The notes under the pieces: generated by a model
Seen by the model: the letters and a program-made list of their open reading frames with translations, nothing else
Told to the model about the DNA's origin: nothing
Database searches by the model: none
Assembly (NCBI GenBank): GCA_041573795.1
Contig: JBFFQB010000002.1
Coordinates: 1 to 64,000, forward strand
Length of the DNA: 64,000 nt
DNA from: E44-bin32 sp041573795
Lineage (GTDB): Bacteria; Chloroflexota; Anaerolineae; Anaerolineales; E44-bin32
Reading direction: 5' to 3'
In this document: one piece after another, positions 51,376 to 59,483 of the stretch
How positions within the stretch are numbered: position 1 is the first letter of the stretch
Layout: each line of letters opens with the position of its first letter
Made by a program: the position numbers and the translations under genes

Positions 51376-52348
51376 ACGTTGTAAGGAACGCCAGGATGAG
51401 CAAAAGTGAGGTGGAACCCACCAGAATTCGATCTATTAGCGATAGCGACGCTATGATAGGTTGTATTGCAGTGGCCATCTCTGAAGGAGAAGAAATTCTT
51501 GCACCACGCAGTGATTGGCTAAATGCATCCACGGAAGATGGTCGGCTATCGGGATGAAGTGACATCGCCCAAAGGACTGCTTCTTCAATATCCAAAGGTA
51601 TGAGTTGATTGATCTCGCGTGGCGGGATTAAGGTGTCCGGCCTTAGAAATCTTTGCTTCGCTTCAGCCGGTGCCGTATTCGTCATAAGATGATATAAAGT
51701 TGCGCCGAACGAGTAGATATCTGAGCGAACATCCGTGTGCCCAGTGTCTCCGCCATATTGCTCAAGTGGTGTGTATAAGGCTGTTCCGCGCCCCTGGATA
51801 ACCGTGATTGTCATTTCATCCGGCAGCATTTGTTTAACTAGACCGAAATCGACTAACTTGAGGCGATTTTGAGGGGTAAGTTTTAGATTGCTGGGTTTTA
51901 TATCGCGATGGATGACGGGAGGATCCTGCGAGTGCAAGTACGATAGCGCATCGCCGAGTTGGTTTGCCCAGGATAAGATATCCTTCAAAGGTAGAAAGTT
52001 ACCTTTCCTGCGTTGACGGTCCATCAATTGCTTGAGATCATCCCCTGGGATGAAATCCATTACAAGGTAATCGGAATCGCCTTCAGAAAAAAAATCAGAG
52101 ACTTTGGGTAGGGTGGGGTGGTCAAGACGGGCAAGCACGGAAGCTTCCCTATAGAATTGGTCTCTCCCTTGCTGGCGCAATTGCGCTGTGAGGTTCGGAT
52201 CCTGACGGACTTGCTTGATGGCGCACTGCCGACCTTCAAGGCGATTGTCATCGGCGAGGTATATCGAACCCATTCCTCCTCGGCCAATCGTCTTTTTAAG
52301 GATATAACGTCCTTTGAGGACCTCAGGTTTTCTTTTAGAGGATGGCAA
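51365..52348 (-). CDS. Hanks-type Ser/Thr protein kinase with C-terminal TM
   Basis: 327 residues from a TTG start with GAGG 5 nt upstream. Kinase motifs: IGRGGMGSIYLAD, CAIKQ (Lys), VIHRDIKPSN (HRD), LVDFGLVK (DFG), and SDIYSFGATLYHLMT. A single TM near residues 305-325 would anchor the domain in the membrane, with almost nothing outside. It is divergent from an FHA-winged-helix regulator with a 127-nt shared intergenic region, which suggests that the two work together. Confidence 0.92.
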   Translation of the reverse strand: MPSSKRKPEVLKGRYILKKTIGRGGMGSIYLADDNRLEGRQCAIKQVRQDPNLTAQLRQQGRDQFYREASVLARLDHPTLPKVSDFFSEGDSDYLVMDFIPGDDLKQLMDRQRRKGNFLPLKDILSWANQLGDALSYLHSQDPPVIHRDIKPSNLKLTPQNRLKLVDFGLVKQMLPDEMTITVIQGRGTALYTPLEQYGGDTGHTDVRSDIYSFGATLYHLMTNTAPAEAKQRFLRPDTLIPPREINQLIPLDIEEAVLWAMSLHPDSRPSSVDAFSQSLRGARISSPSEMATAIQPIIASLSLIDRILVGSTSLLLILAFLTTFMS

Positions 52349-52441
52349 TAGAACCTCAGAAGTGGGGCAGAGTTACCATAATCATATCTCTCGGCGTGAG
52401 TAATACCCCAATTACTCAGAGCGATCATGGACTTCTTGCAT

Positions 52442-52447
52442 TATACT
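52442..52447 (+). promoter_or_regulatory. -10 box upstream of the FHA regulator
   Basis: TATACT lies 28 nt before the ATG in the 127-nt kinase/FHA intergenic region. No clear -35 is seen. A second AT-rich box on the minus strand may serve the kinase. Confidence 0.35.
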
Positions 52448-52475
52448 CTGAATAGGATTCGTACTGATTAGGAAG

Positions 52476-53138
52476 ATGGTTTACAAGTCAGAAGAGATCC
52501 CAATCCTGGTTGCCCCTGACGGTGAACTGAAAGGTTCGCGCTGGGCCTTAGACAATGACGACTTTGTCATTGGCAGAGATCCTACATGTAACCTTTGTGT
52601 TCAGGATCGGCAGATATCCAGGTACCATGCACGCCTCCGCAGGACGACTGCAGGCTATACCATTGAGGATCTAGGAAGCAAGAATGGGACCTATTTAAAT
52701 GGGACTAAGCTTGAGCGGAGTGAACTCCTGCAGGATGGAGATGAGATTCAGGTAGCACTGGCAGCAAGACTCATCTTCGTTGGCTCAGAAGCTACCGTAC
52801 CTCTCACAGTTGAAAACATGAATGAGCATGGCCTTGGAAGATTGCGCATGGAAATTGAAGCTCATCGGGTATGGATTCGTGAAAAGGAAGTAGATCCACC
52901 CCTATCCCCACCTCAATTTCGGTTGCTTGAGCTCCTGTATGCTAATCCCGCGCGTGTGGTGGGACGCGATAAAATTGCTTCACATGTTTGGCCTGGTACG
53001 GAAGGGATTGGAGTGAGCGATCAAGCCATCGATGCTCTTGTCCGAAGGTTACGTGATCGCCTGGCAGATGCAGACCCCGACTTTGAATACATACTAACAG
53101 TCCGCGGTCACGGATTCCGGCTCCATAATCAAGCATAG
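52476..53138 (+). CDS. FHA domain - winged-helix (OmpR/PhoB type) regulator
   Basis: 220 residues, ATG behind AGGA. The N-terminal FHA domain (about 22-100) is complete: FVIGRDPTCNLCVQDRQISRYHARLRR, then DLGSKNGTYLNG. Residues ~120-218 are a C-terminal OmpR-type DNA-binding domain (PLSPPQFRLLELLYANPARVV, SDQAIDALVRRLRDRL, ILTVRGHGFRL). FHA binds phospho-Thr, so DNA binding could answer to the divergent kinase. In the mycobacterial regulator EmbR the order is reversed, with the DNA-binding domain first. The targets are unknown. Confidence 0.92.
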   Translation: MVYKSEEIPILVAPDGELKGSRWALDNDDFVIGRDPTCNLCVQDRQISRYHARLRRTTAGYTIEDLGSKNGTYLNGTKLERSELLQDGDEIQVALAARLIFVGSEATVPLTVENMNEHGLGRLRMEIEAHRVWIREKEVDPPLSPPQFRLLELLYANPARVVGRDKIASHVWPGTEGIGVSDQAIDALVRRLRDRLADADPDFEYILTVRGHGFRLHNQA

Positions 53139-53160
53139 TCATCCGGAGTAGATCTACATA

Positions 53161-53197
53161 CAAACCGGAAGGCGTAGGTGCCTTCCGGTTTGTTTTA
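53161..53197. terminator. Intrinsic terminator between the FHA gene and ssrA
   Basis: A 13-bp stem CAAACCGGAAGGC / GCCTTCCGGTTTG with a 6-nt loop is followed by TTTTA on the plus strand, serving the FHA gene. On the minus strand it follows the tmRNA end without a long U tract. Confidence 0.88.
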
Positions 53198-53199
53198 GG

Positions 53200-53590
53200 T
53201 GGAGATGGCGGGATTCGAACCCGCGTCCGAAAGTTTCACTTAACAGATATCTACAAGCGTAGTCAATTTACTGGATTTCACCCGTTGGTCACCAATTGAC
53301 AGGTGTTCCATTGGGTTAGCCACTCAGATCCGAAAATCTGCTTGATTGAAGTACGTGGCGGACTTCAGTGCAATCCTCCCATCCTGTCGTCAGTCGGTTT
53401 GCGGGGAGGATCACGCAATCCGGTGACGGATCTCCTGAGAGATCGAGCTCTACCCTAACTGCTAGGCAGCGACGGGCAGGGCCGCAAAGTCAGTGCGATT
53501 GGCACTTTTAAGTTGCGCTGATTTGACGAGTTCGGCGCCTCTCGGCTCGCAATCTGTTACATTCCACCTCCGTCGAAGCCATTCATCCCC
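53200..53590 (-). ncRNA. ssrA: tmRNA (ssrA)
   Basis: 391 nt. The 5' end GGGGATG pairs with the 3' end CATCTCC to form a tRNA-like acceptor, with discriminator A at 53200 and a T-arm GCGGGTTCGAATCCCGC. The terminal CCA is not encoded. After a 5' single-stranded region the mRNA-like part reads Ala-Asn-Arg-Thr-Asp-Phe-Ala-Ala-Leu-Pro-Val-Ala-Ala followed by TAG. The end ALPVAA suits ClpXP/ClpAP recognition. It rescues stalled ribosomes with SmpB, whose gene lies upstream on the same strand. Confidence 0.96.
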
Positions 53591-53600
53591 TGATATGCCC

Positions 53601-53606
53601 AAGTAT
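53601..53606 (-). promoter_or_regulatory. -10 box of ssrA
   Basis: The minus strand has TATACT about 11 nt before the first nucleotide of the tmRNA, in an AT-rich 124-nt gap. No clear -35 is visible. Confidence 0.4.
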
Positions 53607-53714
53607 ATCACGCCTCTCAACCAAATTTGCATGCGCATAGCCACAATAATATCTATTCCACCATATTCTATTTTTCATTAAGGTAATAAAAGGCTATGCG
53701 CATTTATTATCTGC

Positions 53715-54500
53715 TCACCATTTTGCGTTCGGGAAGGTATTTACGCTCACTTGCGATCCGATGGCTTTGTACATGACAACATCTGTAAAAGGCTCGCCCA
53801 AAATGCAATCATGGATTGCCCAGCTGCGGCCCCGTATCGAAGTTGAAAATTCCGGTGAGCGGAATGGGGAGGAGCCATCTAAGCGAGAAATAAGCTCACC
53901 CTGATCGGTGAAACCCGAATGAATTTCTTCCATCTTGCGACGACCTTGTTGATACGCAAAACCGTAGCGCTCGAATACGATAGCGTTATGATAAAAAAGG
54001 GGATCAATAAAATACACTTCATGTCCAAGGAAATCCACAAATTCTTCAAATATACCGACAGAATATTTAAGCATCTTGAGTCCTTGGCGCACCTGGCCAG
54101 GAGCTAAACCAGCCTTCATGGCTGCACGCTCAGCCTCCAAGTTCCTACGAAATATGCCAAACTCTGTAGGTTTTCCATCTGGCATCATATCGGTATCATA
54201 TCGTGGAGCATATGGATCATTCATGACGTAGAGCAACACGTGAATTTGCCCAGTCACCGTATCGGTTAAGTGGGCATAGAGCAGAGGGTCTTGGAATCCA
54301 ACATCATGCCTTAATTCCAATACCACATCAGTGCTACCTGCTTTGCACTTGATCTGCAGTAGCTTTAGCTCAAGTAAATCTTTGATTTCATGGGGAAGTT
54401 CAAATCGTTCAAATATCTCTGGAGGAATAAAGCGGGCGTAAATCAAAGATTTTTCTTTATCAGGAAGCTGGTTTAATGCAGCAATAGAGCGTGCACCCAT
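53715..54500 (-). CDS. Protein of unknown function between smpB and ssrA
   Basis: 261 residues. I do not recognise it. There is no signal peptide or TM segment, and Asp/Glu/His-rich stretches (VVLELRHDVGFQDPLLYAHLTD, YVMNDPYAPRYDTDMMPDG, FVDFLGHEVYFIDPLFYHN) suggest a globular protein of mixed alpha/beta type. Its ATG shares one nt with the smpB stop codon (TGATG), so translation is coupled to smpB, and ssrA begins 125 nt downstream. A role near ribosome rescue is only a guess from position. Confidence 0.75.
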   Translation of the reverse strand: MGARSIAALNQLPDKEKSLIYARFIPPEIFERFELPHEIKDLLELKLLQIKCKAGSTDVVLELRHDVGFQDPLLYAHLTDTVTGQIHVLLYVMNDPYAPRYDTDMMPDGKPTEFGIFRRNLEAERAAMKAGLAPGQVRQGLKMLKYSVGIFEEFVDFLGHEVYFIDPLFYHNAIVFERYGFAYQQGRRKMEEIHSGFTDQGELISRLDGSSPFRSPEFSTSIRGRSWAIHDCILGEPFTDVVMYKAIGSQVSVNTFPNAKW

Positions 54501-54964
54501 CAGCGACCCCTTCTCGCAATTTCACGCTCAACATCCCGCGCGGCATCTCGTTTCGAGATCTCCTTCCGCTTGTCATACTTTCGCTTACCTTTAGCTAAAG
54601 CAATTTCCAGTTTGGCCTTTCCTTCTTTGAGGTAAAGTCGTAGAGGAACGATGGTGTAGCCCTTTTGACGAACTCGGGCAAACAAACGCTGAATTTCTCT
54701 TTTGTGCAAGAGTAAGCGCCTGCGACGACGGGGTTCATGGTTGAACTGCCCGGCTGATTCGTAAGGCGCAATGTGAGCATTAACCAGCCAAGCTTCTGAC
54801 CCATCTACCTCAATATGAGCTTCCTTCAAGCTAACCTGCCCGGAGCGAATGGACTTGATCTCTGTGCCACGCAGGCTCAAACCTGCCTCATATTTATCTT
54901 CGAGGAAATATTCATGGCTTGCTTTTCGATTGGTTGCAATCACTTTTAAGTTATCAGCATTCAT
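54500..54964 (-). CDS. smpB: SsrA-binding protein SmpB
   Basis: 154 residues, normal size. VIATNRKASHEYFLEDKYEAGLSLRGTEIKSIR and the ISLKEAHIEV-like stretch VSLKEAHIEVDGSEAWLVNAHIAPYE are diagnostic, as is the C-terminal basic tail KGKRKYDKRKEISKRDAARD. SmpB binds tmRNA and positions it in the stalled ribosome. The gene, an unknown gene and ssrA lie together on the minus strand. Confidence 0.98.
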   Translation of the reverse strand: MNADNLKVIATNRKASHEYFLEDKYEAGLSLRGTEIKSIRSGQVSLKEAHIEVDGSEAWLVNAHIAPYESAGQFNHEPRRRRRLLLHKREIQRLFARVRQKGYTIVPLRLYLKEGKAKLEIALAKGKRKYDKRKEISKRDAARDVEREIARRGR

Positions 54965-55095
54965 ATACGTAAAATTTTATCTCCACCTAACTCATTCTAC
55001 TTCACAAATGCTATCGATTTACAGGGTGATTTTGAAATCAATTCACGATTGCATACAAGCGACTTCATAAAAACCCACCGGTACATTTAGCCTGC

Positions 55096-55124
55096 TTGTC
55101 AGAGTGCTAATTGACGGGGATAAT
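55096..55124 (+). promoter_or_regulatory. Promoter of the HD-GYP response regulator
   Basis: TTGTCA (55096-55101), a 17-nt spacer and GATAAT (55119-55124). A near-perfect hairpin (CCCCTGT...ACAGAGGG) follows within the ~60-nt leader; it has no U tract. Confidence 0.5.
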
Positions 55125-55182
55125 GAGATACGGGCCCCTGTCTTGAACAGAGGGATACGATATTTCTGTGGAGTTTTGAACC

Positions 55183-56229
55183 TTGTCAGCTTCAAGCGAT
55201 GTGAGAGCGACAATCCTGGTCGTGGAAGATGACCCTGCGATGTTGATCGCCTTCCAGGAAGTGTTGGAAGGCGCCGGCTATGAAGTCGTGGTTGCCGCAA
55301 ACGGCCGAGATGCATTGTCCTGGCTACATACTCACACCCCAAATCTCATCCTATCCGATATCTCCATGCCGGTAATGGATGGTTATAAATTATTTGAAGC
55401 AGTCCGTGAGATCCCCGGTGGGGCCTTGATCCCCTTTATCTTCCTTACGGCTCGGGGGACCAGGGAAGATATTTTCGCGGGCAAGTCGCGTGGTGCCGAT
55501 GACTACATAACAAAACCCGTTACAACACAGGAGCTTCTTTCGGCTGTCAACGCGAGATTACAGCGGTCAGATGAGCTCATGTTTGCTCAGCTTAAAACAG
55601 CCTATAAGGAAAGCCTCTTTGTGCTAGCAAATGCCATCGAAATGCGCGATGCCTATACTCATGCTCATATGAAGCGCCTCAGCGACTACGCAAGGGCCTT
55701 GGCACATAAACTTGAATGGGATCAGACGCAAATGGAGGCTTTAGAATTTGGGGCTATCCTTCATGATATCGGCAAAATATATATCCCTGAAGCTGTTCTT
55801 TGTAAGGAAGGCAAATTATCTGATGACGAGTGGGACGAGATGCGGAAACACCCAGAAGTAGGCGCCAGGATGATCCGCGACATCCCATATCTTTCCTCCG
55901 CTGTCCCCATGGTCCTTTACCACCATGAACGTTGGGATGGAACAGGCTACCCCGAAGGCTTGCGCGGTGACATGATACCCGCCTCCGCTCGACTCCTATC
56001 CGTTGCTGACGCTTTCGATGCAATGACCTCCGACCGGCCTTACCGCGAGGCATTAAGTGCAGAGGTAGCCTATCAAGAGATCATCGACGGGTCAGGAAAG
56101 CAGTTCGATCCAGGTATGGTCAAAGCATTGAAGCAGTGTTGGGAGGTTGGAGATTTTCAACGTATCCTCAAGGGTAAGAATGGGCGCAGGACCAACGGAA
56201 AATCTAAACCACCCACAAACAGACGTTAG
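55183..56229 (+). CDS. Response regulator with HD-GYP c-di-GMP phosphodiesterase domain
   Basis: 348 residues from a TTG start with GGAG about 11 nt upstream. The receiver domain (1-~125) has acidic VVEDD and phosphoacceptor Asp in LILSDISMPVMDGY, plus the Lys in YITKPV. The HD-GYP domain (~145-325) has AILHDIGKIYIP and HHERWDGTGYPEGL, the complete HHExxDGxGYP signature, so c-di-GMP hydrolysis is expected. The partner kinase is not adjacent. Confidence 0.95.
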   Translation: MSASSDVRATILVVEDDPAMLIAFQEVLEGAGYEVVVAANGRDALSWLHTHTPNLILSDISMPVMDGYKLFEAVREIPGGALIPFIFLTARGTREDIFAGKSRGADDYITKPVTTQELLSAVNARLQRSDELMFAQLKTAYKESLFVLANAIEMRDAYTHAHMKRLSDYARALAHKLEWDQTQMEALEFGAILHDIGKIYIPEAVLCKEGKLSDDEWDEMRKHPEVGARMIRDIPYLSSAVPMVLYHHERWDGTGYPEGLRGDMIPASARLLSVADAFDAMTSDRPYREALSAEVAYQEIIDGSGKQFDPGMVKALKQCWEVGDFQRILKGKNGRRTNGKSKPPTNRR

Positions 56230-56286
56230 CGTTCGCCACTCCCCGAACTATTTGCCAAGACAAGATTATCCAATAAGATTCTAAGA

Positions 56287-57249
56287 ATGATGTCGCCCCT
56301 GAAAAAAGTTTCGGGCATTGTGCGAGTTCAATTATCGCGAATGCTCGAAAAACTCATGATCTACTACCGGCGAATTAACCACTCGACAGGAGGTACTTTA
56401 TCGATCCTGTCGCTATCGGTTAGACGCTTTAGTGAGTCAAGGGCTGCAGAAAATGCAGCCACGCTGGCGTACTACACGCTATTTGCCATTTTTCCTTTCT
56501 TGATCTCTCTTGTTGTTGCCGGAAGTTTCTTCCTTGAGCGCGAGGAGGTCTTTCAGCGTGTTCAGGATTTCGTTACACAAGCATTCCCTGCATCCCAAAG
56601 CCTAATTCAAGATAACCTGAATACGATTCTCACATTACGAGGAACAGTTGGGATTGTCGGGCTTATTGGTTTAGTTTGGTCGGGCACCGGTCTATTCTCA
56701 AACTTGATCTACGCGATCAACCGTGCTTGGCCAAACACCAGGCCAAGAAATTTTATACGCAAACGATTGGCGGGATTTGGGGTTGCGCTCTCATTGGCGC
56801 TTCTGCTTGGACTTTCGATCATCACGACAACTACGGTAAATTTGTTGTTGAGCCTCGACTTTGCGAAATATGGCTTGAGAGCGCTAGAAATACTTCCACT
56901 GAGGTCTATGCTGACTCGCTTTTTATCCTGGCTCATGAAAGGCTTCATCTTCTTTGGTGTATATATGTGGGCGCCTAATACGCGCGTGCCCATCAAAGCT
57001 GCTGCCTGGGGTGCGGCCGTTGCAGCAACGGGATGGGAGCTGGCAACGGCTGCGTTCACTTGGTATCTCACAAGTGGGTTCACCAGATTTGAACTGGTCT
57101 ACGGATCGCTAGGAACTGTGGTCGTCTTGATGCTCTGGATTTACATCGGCGCACTGGTGGTCCTGTTCGGTGCCCATTTAGGTGCAGCAATCGTCGCCTA
57201 TAACCAAGATCAGCGAGGCGGAACGCTTCAATCCCGTTTCATCCGCTAA
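56287..57249 (+). CDS. YihY/BrkB-family membrane protein
   Basis: 320 residues with about six TM helices. AENAATLAYYTLFAIFPFLISLV opens the family domain, and LSLRGTVGIVGLIGLVWSGTGLFSNLIYAINRAW and AALVVLFGAHLGAAIV-like stretches complete it. The family was once misnamed ribonuclease BN and is now only known as an envelope protein, possibly a transporter. It follows the HD-GYP gene by 57 nt. Confidence 0.92.
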   Translation: MMSPLKKVSGIVRVQLSRMLEKLMIYYRRINHSTGGTLSILSLSVRRFSESRAAENAATLAYYTLFAIFPFLISLVVAGSFFLEREEVFQRVQDFVTQAFPASQSLIQDNLNTILTLRGTVGIVGLIGLVWSGTGLFSNLIYAINRAWPNTRPRNFIRKRLAGFGVALSLALLLGLSIITTTTVNLLLSLDFAKYGLRALEILPLRSMLTRFLSWLMKGFIFFGVYMWAPNTRVPIKAAAWGAAVAATGWELATAAFTWYLTSGFTRFELVYGSLGTVVVLMLWIYIGALVVLFGAHLGAAIVAYNQDQRGGTLQSRFIR

Positions 57250-57475
57250 ACTCCAATTTCTTACACTCGCCGTCTCTAGAACATCTGTACGAATCTCTCA
57301 TTTATAACCATCACAACGAGCTCGTCTCGTTCTCTATCGATATCCAGCACCCTGGAGCAGGGGAGGCAGCGTTGTGCTTCGGCAGTCCACGAATTCAGAA
57401 TCCCCTCTGACCGCGAGAGATTTCTCCATACAAATTCGTACCCTTGGCTGGATAGCGTCTGGTGGTGTGGGGGGC

Positions 57476-57503
57476 TTGACAGGCCGACAAGAAGAGATAA
57501 AAT
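57476..57503 (+). promoter_or_regulatory. Promoter of the tyrosine recombinase gene
   Basis: A perfect TTGACA (57476-57481), a 16-nt spacer and TAAAAT (57498-57503). The first of the two AAATTGGCTT repeats begins inside the -10 box. Confidence 0.65.
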
Positions 57504-57551
57504 TGGCTTATGGTTATGATAAGTACTATTATAGCAAGCATAAATTGGCTT
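57500..57551 (+). repeat. Paired direct repeats AAATTGGCTT, 42 bp apart
   Basis: Copies at 57500-57509 and 57542-57551 lie on the same face of the helix (four turns). The similarity extends to TTGGCTTATGG and TTGGCTTTGG. They flank the predicted start site of the recombinase, so they could bind a repressor or the recombinase itself. Confidence 0.55.
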
Positions 57552-57579
57552 TGGTAGAAGTGCCGGGAAGGAGTAGTTC

Positions 57580-58572
57580 GTGCCTGATTTATCCCTGATC
57601 GAAAGCATTGGCGCGTATCTGGACAGCGTTTCTCTTGCGCGCAGCCCAAACACTGCCCGAACGTACACAAATGCCCTAAATGCCTTCCTGATCGTATTAG
57701 AGGATCAACTCCAAGTCGATCCTGAGAAGACCCCGACGAAAGCAATCGAGGTCGACTGGGTCACAGCTTTTTCTGATGCCCTCAAAGTTTATGCCCCTGC
57801 CACCGAGCGACTATACCTCACAGCCCTGGCTGGCTGGTATGAATTTATCGCTGCCGAGCAGCACGCGGATCTAAATCTTCCCCGTTTACGCCTGCTTATT
57901 CGCCGCCGCGGCCGAAAACCGGGCCAACGATTGCCCCAATTCCCCCGCAAGCAAATCGAAGAAGTTGTTAAGTATGCAATTAATCTTGCAAGCCAGAATC
58001 GCACGGACGAGGCAGAGCGGCTTCGAAGTCTTCGTGATCGGGCCTTCCTGCTTACCTTAGCAGACACAGGTGTGCGCGTCCATGAGGCTTGTAACCTGCG
58101 GCGAGGAGATGTGGACTGGAATGAAGGACGAGCACTGCTCGTCGGAAAAGGTGATCAGCAAGCGATTGTCAGATTCTCATCGCGGGCTTTGTCGGCGTTA
58201 AAACAATATCTGAACCTTCGGTCGACGCTCGACGGAGGGTCTGGCCGACCGCTGGCTTCCCTCCCCCTTTTCTCCCGTCATGATCGTGGTGCTGGAAAGA
58301 AGGTTCTGCCCATCTCAACCACAACCGGGCGTGCCATCGTACACCAACGTGTGCGTGAATGTTTGGGTGAGGAAATTAGTGCTGAAATCACGCCACACTC
58401 CTTCCGTCATTACTTTGTGACAACAGTATTGCGCGGTTCTGGTGGAAATTTAAAACTGGCCCAAGAACTTGCCAGGCATCGAAATATCGCCGTTACGCAG
58501 CGCTATGCTCATCTTTCGGACGACGAGCTTGATCGCGGGTACCACGACATCTTCGAGCGCGGCGAGAGCTAG
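57580..58572 (+). CDS. Tyrosine recombinase (XerC/XerD-like)
   Basis: 330 residues, GTG start behind GGAAGGAG. The N-terminal SAM-like core-binding domain covers ~1-110. Catalytic residues are present: Arg in TGVRVHEACNLR, Lys in LLVGKGDQ, HxxR in HSFRHYF, His in LARHRNIAVTQRY and the nucleophile Tyr in that same motif. It is somewhat longer than XerC/D and has insertions around residues 170 and 220. It could be the chromosome-dimer resolvase or a separate integrase; no flanking attachment sites were identified. Confidence 0.9.
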   Translation: MPDLSLIESIGAYLDSVSLARSPNTARTYTNALNAFLIVLEDQLQVDPEKTPTKAIEVDWVTAFSDALKVYAPATERLYLTALAGWYEFIAAEQHADLNLPRLRLLIRRRGRKPGQRLPQFPRKQIEEVVKYAINLASQNRTDEAERLRSLRDRAFLLTLADTGVRVHEACNLRRGDVDWNEGRALLVGKGDQQAIVRFSSRALSALKQYLNLRSTLDGGSGRPLASLPLFSRHDRGAGKKVLPISTTTGRAIVHQRVRECLGEEISAEITPHSFRHYFVTTVLRGSGGNLKLAQELARHRNIAVTQRYAHLSDDELDRGYHDIFERGES

Positions 58573-59483
58573 GCAGTTTCGTGCAAGCGTTGGGTTCGAA
58601 AGATAGTGACGATCAACCCTAACCAGATTAAATCCGCCAGAAGCAGGTGAAGAATCTGTAGCCAAACTGGGGCCAGGAGGAGCACATTGATCAGGCCAGC
58701 GAGTAACTGGGTCAGGATCAATAGGGTTAGTACCATCTGTAATTGCGGCGCCCGCATTTCTCCCGGAGGAGGCAAGCGAATCCCAATGAGGATGGATAGT
58801 GAAGCCAGGAGCGCGATCACCGGATGCCAGATCCGGAGTCGCAATAAGAAATGTGCGTTGGCATTGAAGTCCTGACGAATCCCTTCGATTAATGTCGAGC
58901 TGGGGAACAGGGTATCTCCCAGCGCCGCAATTGCCCCGCTCATCCCGACCAGAATAATGCCCACCATACCCAGCATGAGCAGCAAGCCCCGCGTGGAGTA
59001 AAGTTCGAATACGGTGGGTGACTTTACCTCCAAATTCTCTATCACCGCCATAATGGAACCTAAAAGCACAAAAGTATTAAGGAGATGTAAGGCTCCAATT
59101 ACGGCACGGGTCGCGGAGCTATTGAATGCCACCAGCTCGAAAAGAACAAGTCCTGCCCCGATCAGCGCCTCTATGATCATCGATCCCATGGCCAGTCCTG
59201 CGAAAATTCGGGCAAGATGTCCAGCGTGGAACGTCCAAAACACCCAGATCAGTAATCCCAATACCAGCAAGAAAGCAACGCCACTAGAAATACGATGGGT
59301 GAACTCAACGATCGTTTCAACGGCCGGTGCACGGGGGATAACCTCGCCATTACAGAGCGGCCAATGCTTGCCGCAGCCAGCCCCCGCTCCCGTGGCACGC
59401 ACATATGCTCCCCATAGGATCACGAGGATACTTACGATGAGCGTAAAGAAGCTGTAGCGGCGCAGTGACCGTATGTTCTTCAT
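58569..59483 (-). CDS. ctaA: Heme A synthase CtaA
   Basis: 304 residues with eight TM helices. GAYVRATGAGAGCGKHWPLCNG carries the first-loop Cys pair of type CtaA enzymes, and VEFTHRISSGVAFLL and the second-half GALHLLNTF provide heme-ligating His residues. It makes heme A from heme O for aa3-type cytochrome oxidase, so the cell respires oxygen. Its start overlaps the stop of the large FAD/Fe-S gene (ATGA). Confidence 0.95.
   Translation of the reverse strand: MKNIRSLRRYSFFTLIVSILVILWGAYVRATGAGAGCGKHWPLCNGEVIPRAPAVETIVEFTHRISSGVAFLLVLGLLIWVFWTFHAGHLARIFAGLAMGSMIIEALIGAGLVLFELVAFNSSATRAVIGALHLLNTFVLLGSIMAVIENLEVKSPTVFELYSTRGLLLMLGMVGIILVGMSGAIAALGDTLFPSSTLIEGIRQDFNANAHFLLRLRIWHPVIALLASLSILIGIRLPPPGEMRAPQLQMVLTLLILTQLLAGLINVLLLAPVWLQILHLLLADLIWLGLIVTIFRTQRLHETA

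Larger units (their letters stand above)
57250..57579 (+). other. 330-nt intergenic region with recombinase promoter and direct repeats
   Basis: No credible gene is seen here. The last 110 nt carry a strong promoter and two copies of AAATTGGCTT exactly 42 bp apart (57500-57509 and 57542-57551). The first ~220 nt show nothing clear. Confidence 0.6.

Noticed and set aside
55135..55160. c-di-GMP riboswitch before the HD-GYP gene
   Set aside because: Only one short imperfect hairpin exists; the conserved GEMM core is absent.
57276..57579. Small ORFs in the 330-nt gap before the recombinase
   Set aside because: They overlap a strong promoter or the recombinase in other frames, have no Shine-Dalgarno, and their composition does not look coding.
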